Shown here one piece after another: positions 41,122-49,939 of a DNA stretch of 64,000 nucleotides (within the stretch, counting starts at the first letter, position 1; each line of letters begins with the position of its first letter). Origin of the DNA: Lachnospiraceae bacterium (GTDB lineage: Bacteria; Bacillota; Clostridia; Lachnospirales; Lachnospiraceae); the NCBI GenBank assembly GCA_022768465.1, contig JALELZ010000033.1, forward strand, positions 35,438-99,437, in the 5' to 3' direction. The notes beneath the pieces were generated by a model that saw only the letters and a program-made list of their open reading frames with translations, was not told the origin of the DNA and did not search any database. Both the position numbers and the translations under genes were made by a program.

Positions 41122-42192
41122 TTATACCTCCCCTCCGTCTGCATTTTTCTTATCCTTTTTGAAATACTTCTCTGCCATGACCTTTCTCCATTCAACTACC
41201 TTAGGAGCAGAGTTGATGATCATCATAACGATAAGTACAATTGCATAGATAAGCATTCTGTAATCGCTTAAGAATCTAAGCTTTTCAGGAAGTATGGTTA
41301 ATACTACTGCAGCGATCATTGAACCTCTGATATTGCCGATGCCTCCCAAAACAACAAATACAAGAATCATTATGGACTGGTTATATCCAAAGTTCTTGGA
41401 TGTAGCCTGAAGGTTTGCAAGATTATGGCTGTAAAGAACGCCTGCCACGCCTGCAAGAGCTGCAGAAATAACAAATGCCGTAAGCTTATATTTTGAAACA
41501 GACAGGCCTACAGATTCTGCGGCAATTCGGTTATCACGAATAGACATGATAGCACGACCATGTCTGGAATTTATAAGGTTAATTACTATAAACAATGTTA
41601 TAAGAAGCAATATTATGCCGAATGTAAATGTCGAATTTCTAGGCAGACTTCCGATTCCCTGTGCACCTTTGATAATGACCTCTCCGCCATCCTCAAGTCC
41701 AAGGCTCTTAACATCCTTAAGAGACACATGAAGTCCGTTTGAATCAACTCCAAGATAAACTGCATTAATAACATTTTTAATAATCTCTCCGAATGCGAGT
41801 GTTACTATTGCAAGATAGTCCCCTCTCAAACGAAGAACAGGAATTCCAATGAGGAATCCGAATATTGCTGCAAATACAGCACCGATTATAACTGCAACAA
41901 TAAGCTCAACCATGCCTGGAAGATTTGCTCCGAGAGTACGTGCAAATACAGCAGAAACAAATGCACCGACACACATGAAGCCTGCATGTCCGAGGCTGAG
42001 TTCACCGGAAATACCTACAACGAGGTTAAGTGATACTGCAAGTATCATGTAGTAGCAAAGCGGAACCAGCAGTCCCTTCATAAGAGAACTGAGCATCCCT
42101 CCCTTAAGCATAGCCTCCATAACAGCATAGAATGCTAATACAAGACCCAGAGTTATAATATTTGACCTGAAGGTTTTTGATGTTGTATTCAT
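41122..42192 (-). CDS. livM: branched-chain amino acid ABC transporter permease
   Basis: 356 aa; SGELSLGHAGFMCVGAF, LRLRGDYLAIVTLAFGEI, RHGRAIMSIRDNRIAAESVG. Confidence 0.95.
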   Translation of the reverse strand: MNTTSKTFRSNIITLGLVLAFYAVMEAMLKGGMLSSLMKGLLVPLCYYMILAVSLNLVVGISGELSLGHAGFMCVGAFVSAVFARTLGANLPGMVELIVAVIIGAVFAAIFGFLIGIPVLRLRGDYLAIVTLAFGEIIKNVINAVYLGVDSNGLHVSLKDVKSLGLEDGGEVIIKGAQGIGSLPRNSTFTFGIILLLITLFIVINLINSRHGRAIMSIRDNRIAAESVGLSVSKYKLTAFVISAALAGVAGVLYSHNLANLQATSKNFGYNQSIMILVFVVLGGIGNIRGSMIAAVVLTILPEKLRFLSDYRMLIYAIVLIVMMIINSAPKVVEWRKVMAEKYFKKDKKNADGGEV

Positions 42193-42205
42193 TTTTTACC
42201 TCCCG

Positions 42206-43090
42206 TCATACTTTTTCCTGAATCTTCTTGCCCATAAGTCCTGTAGGCTTAACAAGAAGAATGATTATAAGAAGAGCAAAAACAATAGCATCTGAAAGCT
42301 GAGAGCTTATATATGCCTTTGAAAGGTTTTCTACAACTCCCATTACCATGCCGCCGATCATAGCTCCCGGTATTGATCCGATTCCTCCGAATACGGCTGC
42401 TGTAAATGCCTTAATACCAGGCATGGCACCTGTCTGAGAGGAAAGCACCGGATATGTAGAGCAAAGAAGCACACCTGCTACACCTGCAAGAGCGGAACCA
42501 ATAGCGAAGGTAAGTGCAATAGTCTTATTAACATCAATTCCCATAAGAGTAGCAGCTCCGGTATCCTCAGATACAGCAAGCATGGCCTGTCCTGCCTTGG
42601 TCTTATTTATAAATAATGTTAAAAGCACGATAACGATTATTGATGCAGCTATTGAAACAATAGTTACTCCGGAGATTATGACCTCTCCGTTCATAATTGT
42701 TACCGAAGGAATATTTACAAGTGATGTAAATGTCTTGGAATCAGCACCGAATAAAAGCAGTGCCGAGTTCTGAAGAAAATAGCTGACACCGATAGCTGTA
42801 ATAAGAACGCTCAGCGATGATGCCCCTCTAAGCGGCTTATATGCTATCCTTTCGATAAGGACGCCAAGAATAGTACATCCTGCGACAGACGCAAGAATAG
42901 CGACGACCGGAGGAAGTCCCATATTTGTAAATACTATGAAAGCTATATATGCTCCCACCATGATAATATCACCATGCGCAAAGTTAAGCATCTTTGCGAT
43001 TCCGTATACCATTGTGTAGCCAAGCGCAATGATCGCATATACCGATCCTAAGCTTATGCCGCTTATGAGATAGCTCAGAAAACTTGACAT
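42206..43090 (-). CDS. livH: branched-chain amino acid ABC transporter permease
   Basis: 294 aa; ISLGSVYAIIALGYTMVYGIAKMLNFAHGDIIMVGAY, GIKAFTAAVFGGIGSIPGAMIGG. Confidence 0.95.
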   Translation of the reverse strand: MSSFLSYLISGISLGSVYAIIALGYTMVYGIAKMLNFAHGDIIMVGAYIAFIVFTNMGLPPVVAILASVAGCTILGVLIERIAYKPLRGASSLSVLITAIGVSYFLQNSALLLFGADSKTFTSLVNIPSVTIMNGEVIISGVTIVSIAASIIVIVLLTLFINKTKAGQAMLAVSEDTGAATLMGIDVNKTIALTFAIGSALAGVAGVLLCSTYPVLSSQTGAMPGIKAFTAAVFGGIGSIPGAMIGGMVMGVVENLSKAYISSQLSDAIVFALLIIILLVKPTGLMGKKIQEKV

Positions 43091-43170
43091 AGTTCGCTCC
43101 TTACCTTTTTTATAAATTTATAAGACTTATTATGTGAAATGCCCTCATCCACACTGCAAATATACATTAA

Positions 43171-43196
43171 GGCTGCATTATATTTCAAATGCAGCC
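43171..43196 (-). terminator. internal hairpin between livK and livH (attenuator/stabiliser)
   Basis: ggctgcatt atatttca aatgcagcc hairpin in the 157-nt livK-livH spacer. Confidence 0.6.
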
Positions 43197-43247
43197 TCCA
43201 ATCCGCTATTTCTAACGGTTTTGATCAACTAATATAACAATTATTTA

Positions 43248-44468
43248 TCAGTCAGCAAGTACGTATGCTCCGTCCTTGATAACAACAGCCTTAGGTGCCT
43301 TATCAGGCTCACCGTTTTCATCAAACTTGATTGACTCACCTGTAAGTCCGTCAAACTCGATCTCACCCATTGCAGGCTCCATAGCATCGCAGATATCGCT
43401 GATGCTCATATCAGGAGTGATGTTTGCTTTTTCTGCTGCATACTTGATAGCATATACGCAGTCGTATGCATCTGCAGCGAACTGAATAGGTGTCTCGCCG
43501 TACTTATCCTTGTATGTATTTACAAAGTTAACTGTAAGCTCATCCTCTGCATCTGCTGAGAAAGGAGTAAGAAGCATCAGTCCCTCAGCAAGTGACTTAT
43601 CAAAGTTATCAAGGTTGAGGATACCGTCCATACCGTCACATCCGAAGAAGATCGGTGAATAGTTAAGCTCCTTTGACTGCTGAAGTACTAAAGCTGCCTC
43701 TGTGTAATAGAATGGAAGGAATACAAGCTCTGCTCCGGCATCCTTCATCTTCTGAATCTGTGTCTTGAAATCTGTCTTTGAATCAGCTGTAAATGCCTCT
43801 GCTGCGACGATCTCAATTCCATAGTTTGAAGCTTCTGCATCAAATGACTCATAGATACCCTGTGAATAAGGATCTGAGCTGTCATAGATAACACCAACCT
43901 TAGTAGCAAGCTCGTGCTCACCGATGTACTGTGCTGACTTTGCACCCTGTGCAGGATCTGAGAAGCACATACGGAAAACGTTAGGGTTAACTGTGATATC
44001 AGCTGTTGTTCCTGAAGGTGTGATCTGGAACATGTTATCATCAGCTGTTTCCTGAACTACTGAGAGGCAAGGGCCTGATGTAACAGTACCAACCATCATC
44101 TGAAGGCCTTCATCCTTAAGTGTATTGTAAGCATTAAGAGCCTTTTCTGCATCATGCTCATCATCCTCAAATACCCACTTGATCTGATGTCCGTTAATAC
44201 CGCCGGCTGCATTGATCTCATCGACTGCGATCTGTCCGCCGTTCTTAACTGCGATACCGTAAATAGCTGCGCCGCCTGTTAAAGGACCTGATCCACCGAT
44301 GACGAACTCACCGTCAGCTGATGCTTCTGATGCCTCTGATTCCTCAGCAGCCTCTGTCTGCTCTGAAGACTCCTTGGCAGCTTCTGTAGATGTACCTGAT
44401 GAGCTGCCGCATGCTGCAAGTGATGCAGTCATAGCAGCTGCAAGTGCAATACTTAAAAACTTTTTCAT
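43248..44468 (-). CDS. branched-chain amino acid ABC transporter substrate-binding lipoprotein
   Basis: 406 aa; lipobox LAACGSS; IGGSGPLTGGAAIYGIAVKNGGQIAVDEINAAGGINGHQIKWVFEDDEHDAEKALNAYNTLK. Confidence 0.95.
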   Translation of the reverse strand: MKKFLSIALAAAMTASLAACGSSSGTSTEAAKESSEQTEAAEESEASEASADGEFVIGGSGPLTGGAAIYGIAVKNGGQIAVDEINAAGGINGHQIKWVFEDDEHDAEKALNAYNTLKDEGLQMMVGTVTSGPCLSVVQETADDNMFQITPSGTTADITVNPNVFRMCFSDPAQGAKSAQYIGEHELATKVGVIYDSSDPYSQGIYESFDAEASNYGIEIVAAEAFTADSKTDFKTQIQKMKDAGAELVFLPFYYTEAALVLQQSKELNYSPIFFGCDGMDGILNLDNFDKSLAEGLMLLTPFSADAEDELTVNFVNTYKDKYGETPIQFAADAYDCVYAIKYAAEKANITPDMSISDICDAMEPAMGEIEFDGLTGESIKFDENGEPDKAPKAVVIKDGAYVLAD

Positions 44469-44594
44469 ATGCTTCCTCCCTTTGAAAGCTCTATGCTTTC
44501 CTTTAATAATGCTTAAACAAAAATCGCTTTTACCCCTGCGATTGTGTTAGATTATATGTAGCTAAATTGTTTTATGCAAGCCATACAATAAGAA

Positions 44595-44624
44595 AAAGCG
44601 AATATTGTACAAAAAATTCGCTTT
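44595..44624 (-). terminator. intrinsic terminator after plsY
   Basis: Minus strand AAAGCGAA TTTTTTGTACAATA TTCGCTTT followed by TTCTTATT. Confidence 0.7.
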
Positions 44625-44667
44625 CGATAACCAATAGTTATGTCTGACTATTACCTATGCGCATAGG

Positions 44668-45333
44668 TTATGCTTTTTCTATCAATTTTATCTTATTTTC
44701 ATTTCCGTTCATAAGACGGACTATATTAGCTTTATGCCTGTAAATAGCTATTGCAGACATAATTCCTGAAATTATCAATATCTCAGGTGCATGAGCCGGA
44801 TCAAAGGTCTGAGGATAAATACTCCATCCCGGTGTTCTTCCGCTTACAACTGTAATTATATTAAATATGAAATAAAATATCGTCGCAAGCATTGATCCGA
44901 CAGAAACATATCCTGTAATTATTGCCGTACCGAATATAGTTACAAAATCTATAACAAATATTATCGGATCGGTAGTCAGTATTACTCCGCCGGATGTAGC
45001 TATGCCTTTGCCTCCGTTAAAGCCCAGCCATGGTGAGAAATCATGCCCAAGGACTGCGCCCAAGCCGGTATAAAGCGTTATAAGATATCTCATTCCTGAT
45101 ATTGAGCCAAACAATGCTGACATTACAATTATAGGAACTATAGATTTAAGCATATCGCAAACCATCGTTATAGCACCGTATTTTTTGCCCATACTGCGCA
45201 GAACATTGGTACTGCCGACATTGCCGCTTCCGGTGTGCTTAAGATCTATGCCCTTGGATCTGGCAAGCAGATATCCCGTAGGAATACTGCCGCACACAAA
45301 TCCAACCAAAAGACAGATAATACGAATACCCAT
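44668..45333 (-). CDS. plsY: glycerol-3-phosphate acyltransferase
   Basis: 221 aa; GSIPTGYLLARSKGIDLKHTGSGNVGSTNVLRSMGKKYG, GHDFSPWLGFNGGKGIATSGG. Confidence 0.95.
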   Translation of the reverse strand: MGIRIICLLVGFVCGSIPTGYLLARSKGIDLKHTGSGNVGSTNVLRSMGKKYGAITMVCDMLKSIVPIIVMSALFGSISGMRYLITLYTGLGAVLGHDFSPWLGFNGGKGIATSGGVILTTDPIIFVIDFVTIFGTAIITGYVSVGSMLATIFYFIFNIITVVSGRTPGWSIYPQTFDPAHAPEILIISGIMSAIAIYRHKANIVRLMNGNENKIKLIEKA

Positions 45334-45364
45334 CTGAAATTATTCTCCTTAGTATTAAAGCAGC

Positions 45365-46696
45365 TTACTGCTCAGATTTTTTACGTTCTCTTATAATAAA
45401 GTGAACCGGTGTTCCTACAAAGCCAAAAGCTTCTCTGAATCTGTTCTCTATATATCTGAGATATGAGAAATGGAAAAGTTCCTTATAATTAACAAATATA
45501 ACAAAGGTAGGCGGATTTACACTCACCTGTGTTGCATAGAACAGCTTAAGTCTCTTACCCTTATCCTGCGGCGGCTCATGCATAGCCGTAGCCTCTGTAA
45601 GGATCTCATTAAGAACACCGCTCTGTATACGAAGAGTCTGGCTCTGTCTTACCTTATCTATCTCATCATAGAGCTTAATAAGTCTCTGTCCGGTCTTTGC
45701 TGAAACAAACATTATGTCAGCATAGGACATAAATGCAAACTTCTGTTTGATTTCTTCCGTAAACTTATATATAGTCTTGTCGTCCTTTTCCTCGACGGCA
45801 TCCCATTTATTTACAAGAATGATAGCGCCCTTTCCTCTTTCATGAGCTATTCCGGCTATCTTTGTATCCTGCTCCGACACACCCTCTGATGCATCGATAA
45901 CAATAACGGCAATGTTGCATCGATCTACTGCGGCAACTGTTCTTATGATTGAATATCTCTCGATATCATCCTTTATCTTTGATTTTCTTCTGAGTCCGGC
46001 AGTATCGATAAATACATACTCCTCGCCGTTGTGGATGACCTTTGTATCGATAGCATCTCTTGTGGTGCCCGCAACATCAGATACAATAAGTCTGTTCTCT
46101 CCCAAAAGCTTATTAATTATAGATGACTTGCCGACATTAGGTCTTCCGATAACGGCAATTCGAGGTCTGTCATCCTCTTCCTCTTCAAGATCTCCTGAAG
46201 GGAAATTCTTTACAACCTCGTCAAGAAGCTCTCCTATGCCAAGTCTTCCTGCAGAAGAAACAGGTATCGGATCTCCCATACCAAGATTGTAGAATTCATA
46301 AACATCATTTACCTGCTTTTTGAAGCTGTCGACCTTATTGACACAAAGAACAACAGGCTTCTTACTGCGTCTTAACATATCGGCAACAGTGTAATCCGCA
46401 TCGGTAAGTCCGGTCCTGACATCAACCATGAAAATGATTACTTCTGCAGTTTCAACCGCGATCTGAGCCTGTTCTCTCATCTGCTTAATAATAACATCAT
46501 CTGATTCAGGCTCAATTCCTCCGGTATCAATAAGAGTAAATTTATAGTTCTGCCAGTCACAGTCAGCATATATTCTGTCTCTTGTAACTCCGGGTCTGTC
46601 TTCTATAATACTTATATTCTCTCCGCAAAGAGCATTAAAAAGCGTTGACTTGCCGACGTTAGGACGTCCGACTACCGCTACTATAGGCTTTTTCAT
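45365..46696 (-). CDS. der: ribosome biogenesis GTPase Der
   Basis: 443 aa; two G domains: VVGRPNVGKSTLFNAL and VIGRPNVGKSSIINKLLG; C-terminal KH-like domain. Confidence 0.97.
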   Translation of the reverse strand: MKKPIVAVVGRPNVGKSTLFNALCGENISIIEDRPGVTRDRIYADCDWQNYKFTLIDTGGIEPESDDVIIKQMREQAQIAVETAEVIIFMVDVRTGLTDADYTVADMLRRSKKPVVLCVNKVDSFKKQVNDVYEFYNLGMGDPIPVSSAGRLGIGELLDEVVKNFPSGDLEEEEDDRPRIAVIGRPNVGKSSIINKLLGENRLIVSDVAGTTRDAIDTKVIHNGEEYVFIDTAGLRRKSKIKDDIERYSIIRTVAAVDRCNIAVIVIDASEGVSEQDTKIAGIAHERGKGAIILVNKWDAVEEKDDKTIYKFTEEIKQKFAFMSYADIMFVSAKTGQRLIKLYDEIDKVRQSQTLRIQSGVLNEILTEATAMHEPPQDKGKRLKLFYATQVSVNPPTFVIFVNYKELFHFSYLRYIENRFREAFGFVGTPVHFIIRERKKSEQ

Positions 46697-46872
46697 CTAT
46701 CTCTCTCCTATTCGTTTAATCCCACTATAACTAATATATTCTATCATAAAAGAGCTTTTTTACAACTGCATATAAATCAATACATAGTAAAAACAAAAGG
46801 AAAGATTGAAACTGCATGCCCCTGATGATAAACTATCATAAGCATTATAAATTTATCTGAAAGGAATATGAA

Positions 46873-48057
46873 ATGGCTGAAGACTTTACAATTGAAGCTG
46901 TCCCTGTCGCCCCACTGAAGTTGGCTGCGCATGTAAGTGCTGAAAAGTTAGCTCAGGAGGTTGACGCCGCACTTGTTGAGTATAGAAAACACGATTTTGA
47001 ACAGCTCAAAGAAAAATATACCGATTTTACACTGCTCCGTGACTTTGCTCCGGACAGCTTTCTTTTAGACCTCTCCTGTCCTCGTTTCGGAACAGGCGAA
47101 GGAAAAGGTGTTATTAACGAATCCTGCAGAGGTGTTGATGAGTTTATTCTTTGTGATATCACAAACTACTCCAACACATACACCGTAAGCGGATTTACCA
47201 ATCACATGTCTCCTGATGATAACTATCAGGATCTTAAGAGAATTATCGGTGCCAGTGTTGCAAAGGCTCACAGAGTAAATGTCATTATGCCTTTCCTTTA
47301 TGAGTCACGTCAGCATAAGCGTCAGAAGAGAGAATCTCTTGACTGTGCTATGGCACTTGAGGAGCTTGTAAACATGGGCGTTAAGAACATCATCACATTT
47401 GATGCTCATGACCCAAGAGTTCAGAACGCCATCCCATTAAACGGCTTTGACTCATTCATGCCGACATATTCCTTTGTTAAATGTATACTTAAAAAGTTCC
47501 CTGACTTAAAGATCACCAAGGACACTCTTATGGTCATTTCTCCTGATGAGGGTGCTATGGGAAGAGCTGTATTCCTTGCCAACAACCTTGGCGTTGACAT
47601 GGGTATGTTCTATAAGAGACGTGATTACTCTAAGGTCGTAGGCGGACGTAATCCTATCGTAGCACACGAATTCCTCGGAAGCTCTGTTGAAGGCAAGACT
47701 GTTATCATTGTCGATGACATGATCTCTTCCGGTGAATCCATGCTTGATACAGCAAGAGAGTTAAAGGAACGCAAAGCAAAGAATGTTATCGTATGCTGTA
47801 CATTCGGACTCTTCACCAACGGCTTTGCAAAGTTTGACGAAGCATATTCCAATGAATATATCGATCTTATCGTAACTGCAAACTTAAACTACAAGCCTGC
47901 AGAGATATATGAGAAGCCTTGGTACATGGAAGCTAACTTAAGCCGTTATCTTGCAGCTATCATCAACTCATTCAACTATGATATGTCTACAAGAAGCTTC
48001 GGCAACTCTGACAAGATCCAGAAGGTATTAAACGTACACAATGCCAAGTTTATGTAA
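46873..48057 (+). CDS. prs: ribose-phosphate pyrophosphokinase (N-terminally extended form)
   Basis: 394 aa; VNVIMPFLYESRQHKR, NIITFDAHDPRVQNA, VISPDEGAMGRA, VIIVDDMISSGESMLDTA (PRPP-binding loop). Confidence 0.9.
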   Translation: MAEDFTIEAVPVAPLKLAAHVSAEKLAQEVDAALVEYRKHDFEQLKEKYTDFTLLRDFAPDSFLLDLSCPRFGTGEGKGVINESCRGVDEFILCDITNYSNTYTVSGFTNHMSPDDNYQDLKRIIGASVAKAHRVNVIMPFLYESRQHKRQKRESLDCAMALEELVNMGVKNIITFDAHDPRVQNAIPLNGFDSFMPTYSFVKCILKKFPDLKITKDTLMVISPDEGAMGRAVFLANNLGVDMGMFYKRRDYSKVVGGRNPIVAHEFLGSSVEGKTVIIVDDMISSGESMLDTARELKERKAKNVIVCCTFGLFTNGFAKFDEAYSNEYIDLIVTANLNYKPAEIYEKPWYMEANLSRYLAAIINSFNYDMSTRSFGNSDKIQKVLNVHNAKFM

Positions 48058-48129
48058 TCATCTTCCATGATGAAGCCACATTAACTTAGCTAATAGTTAT
48101 ATATACCGCAAATAATACTTTTAGAAACA

Positions 48130-48165
48130 GATCCCTGAGTCAGGTTTAATCCAAACTCAGGGATC
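48130..48165 (+). terminator. intrinsic terminator after prs
   Basis: gatccctgagt ... actcagggatc followed by ttcatttttttat. Confidence 0.85.
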
Positions 48166-48204
48166 TTCATTTTTTTATAATATATATTTTTTTTCAAGCT
48201 TTGA

Positions 48205-49851
48205 TCAATATCGATCCGTTAACAGCTTTCTCTTTCTTTCAAGCATTTCTTCTGTTCTGTCAAGATATGAGGCAATATCTTTAACATTCTCACATCTTTC
48301 CACACTTTTATCCGGATTGACTCTTTTTGTGCTGGAACCGGCGCCGCAGGATATAACAGAGTGCTTTTCCTCCATCATGAGTATGTTATACAAATTTTCC
48401 TTGCCCGGCTTAGCGTATCCTATATTTTCAAGGTTGCCTGCCATGTTCTTCTGTCTGTAAAGGTAATAAGGATTAAGCCCGTTCTTATCAGCACACTCCG
48501 CGCCCAGTTCTGTCATTCTAAGGACTTCCTCCGCACCTTCCTTATCAAGGCCTTCTCTGTCCATTCCGCCCCAGGCATTTCCTTCGGTATTAAGTCTGGA
48601 TGCTCTCTTTACAGCAAGCGTGTGAACTGTCAGGTTATCAGGATCCAGTTTTGCTATTTCTGACAGAGTATACTTGAAATCCTCAAGATTCTCTCCCGGA
48701 AGTCCGGCAATTATATCCATGTTAATGTTATCAAAACCAAGCTCTCTCGCAAGCATAAAGGCTTCCTTTATTTGCTCAACTGTATGCTTTCTTCCAATCA
48801 GATCAAGCGTCTTTTGACACATGGTCTGAGGATTAATGCTTATACGGGTAACATTGTGTCTTCTTAATACCTCAAGCTTATCTCTTGTAATAGTATCAGG
48901 ACGGCCTGCTTCAAAGGTAAATTCAGCAAGCTTACTTATATCCACATACTTTTCTATCGTCTGCATCAGCTTTTCTATAAGCTCTGCAGAAAGCACTGAA
49001 GGTGTGCCTCCTCCGATATAAATAGTCTGAAGCTCCTTACCGCTGAGTATATTCCCCTTGTGGTGCATTCCGGATACATTTACATTTTCTGAATGACTTA
49101 TTATTGAAGCATTTATATCCTGTGCTCTCAAAGCCTCACTTGCTGCAGGAGTTGAGTTCATCTTAACAATATCCGCAAGCTCTTCTCCTAACTTTTCGAT
49201 ATACTCTTCTGCTCTATTTTCCCAAAGATGATACGGATATGCCGTAAAGCTGCAGTATACACATCTGGTTGGGCAAAAAGGAATACCTATATAAATGCTG
49301 TAGCCGTTTTTATAATCTATCTGCGACAACACATTTTTTTCTCTTCCATATATATCTAACAGCAGATCAAGCTTCTCATCAGTAATGAGAAAATCCTTTT
49401 TAAGCAGTCCTCTAAGCATTCTTAACGAAGAATATTTATCTTTGAGAGCTCTGCAAACCTCCCCAGTAGAATTATATTCATGCTTATCCTTCTTATACGA
49501 CTTATAATCGGAACACTCAATATCATTTGCTGTAACTGCATTATCTGTATCAATAAATTCGGCCTCGTACTTTTCAGCTATCCTTACAGGTCTTATACCT
49601 GTAAGCGTACCCCATGGAAGCTCTCGTCCCGTAAAATCAACCAGATATTCATACACAGCCTTTTTTACAGCAGATTTATCATAGAATCTGTCTTCACTGC
49701 GATCTATATTGCTGCATATCTCATCTATATCAAAGAATAAATCCGAACTGCATTCTGTGTATTTTATCTGCACTCCCGGATAAAAAGAATTTATCAGAGG
49801 TCTGATGTCCGGTTCATATGTATTAAATTCATTGTTTTTAACGTATATCAT
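48205..49851 (-). CDS. hemZ: coproporphyrinogen dehydrogenase HemZ-like radical SAM protein
   Basis: 548 aa; YSIYIGIPFCPTRCVYCSFTAYP, IYIGGGTPSVLSAELIEKL, RISINPQTMCQKTLDLIGRKH. Confidence 0.92.
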   Translation of the reverse strand: MIYVKNNEFNTYEPDIRPLINSFYPGVQIKYTECSSDLFFDIDEICSNIDRSEDRFYDKSAVKKAVYEYLVDFTGRELPWGTLTGIRPVRIAEKYEAEFIDTDNAVTANDIECSDYKSYKKDKHEYNSTGEVCRALKDKYSSLRMLRGLLKKDFLITDEKLDLLLDIYGREKNVLSQIDYKNGYSIYIGIPFCPTRCVYCSFTAYPYHLWENRAEEYIEKLGEELADIVKMNSTPAASEALRAQDINASIISHSENVNVSGMHHKGNILSGKELQTIYIGGGTPSVLSAELIEKLMQTIEKYVDISKLAEFTFEAGRPDTITRDKLEVLRRHNVTRISINPQTMCQKTLDLIGRKHTVEQIKEAFMLARELGFDNINMDIIAGLPGENLEDFKYTLSEIAKLDPDNLTVHTLAVKRASRLNTEGNAWGGMDREGLDKEGAEEVLRMTELGAECADKNGLNPYYLYRQKNMAGNLENIGYAKPGKENLYNILMMEEKHSVISCGAGSSTKRVNPDKSVERCENVKDIASYLDRTEEMLERKRKLLTDRY

Positions 49852-49939
49852 TATTCCCTGTAAGACAAAATGTCATATATTCTGATTTCGCCGAATAAAC
49901 ATTATAAATGCTTATCCGGCGAAGTTCGTTTAACAGCTG

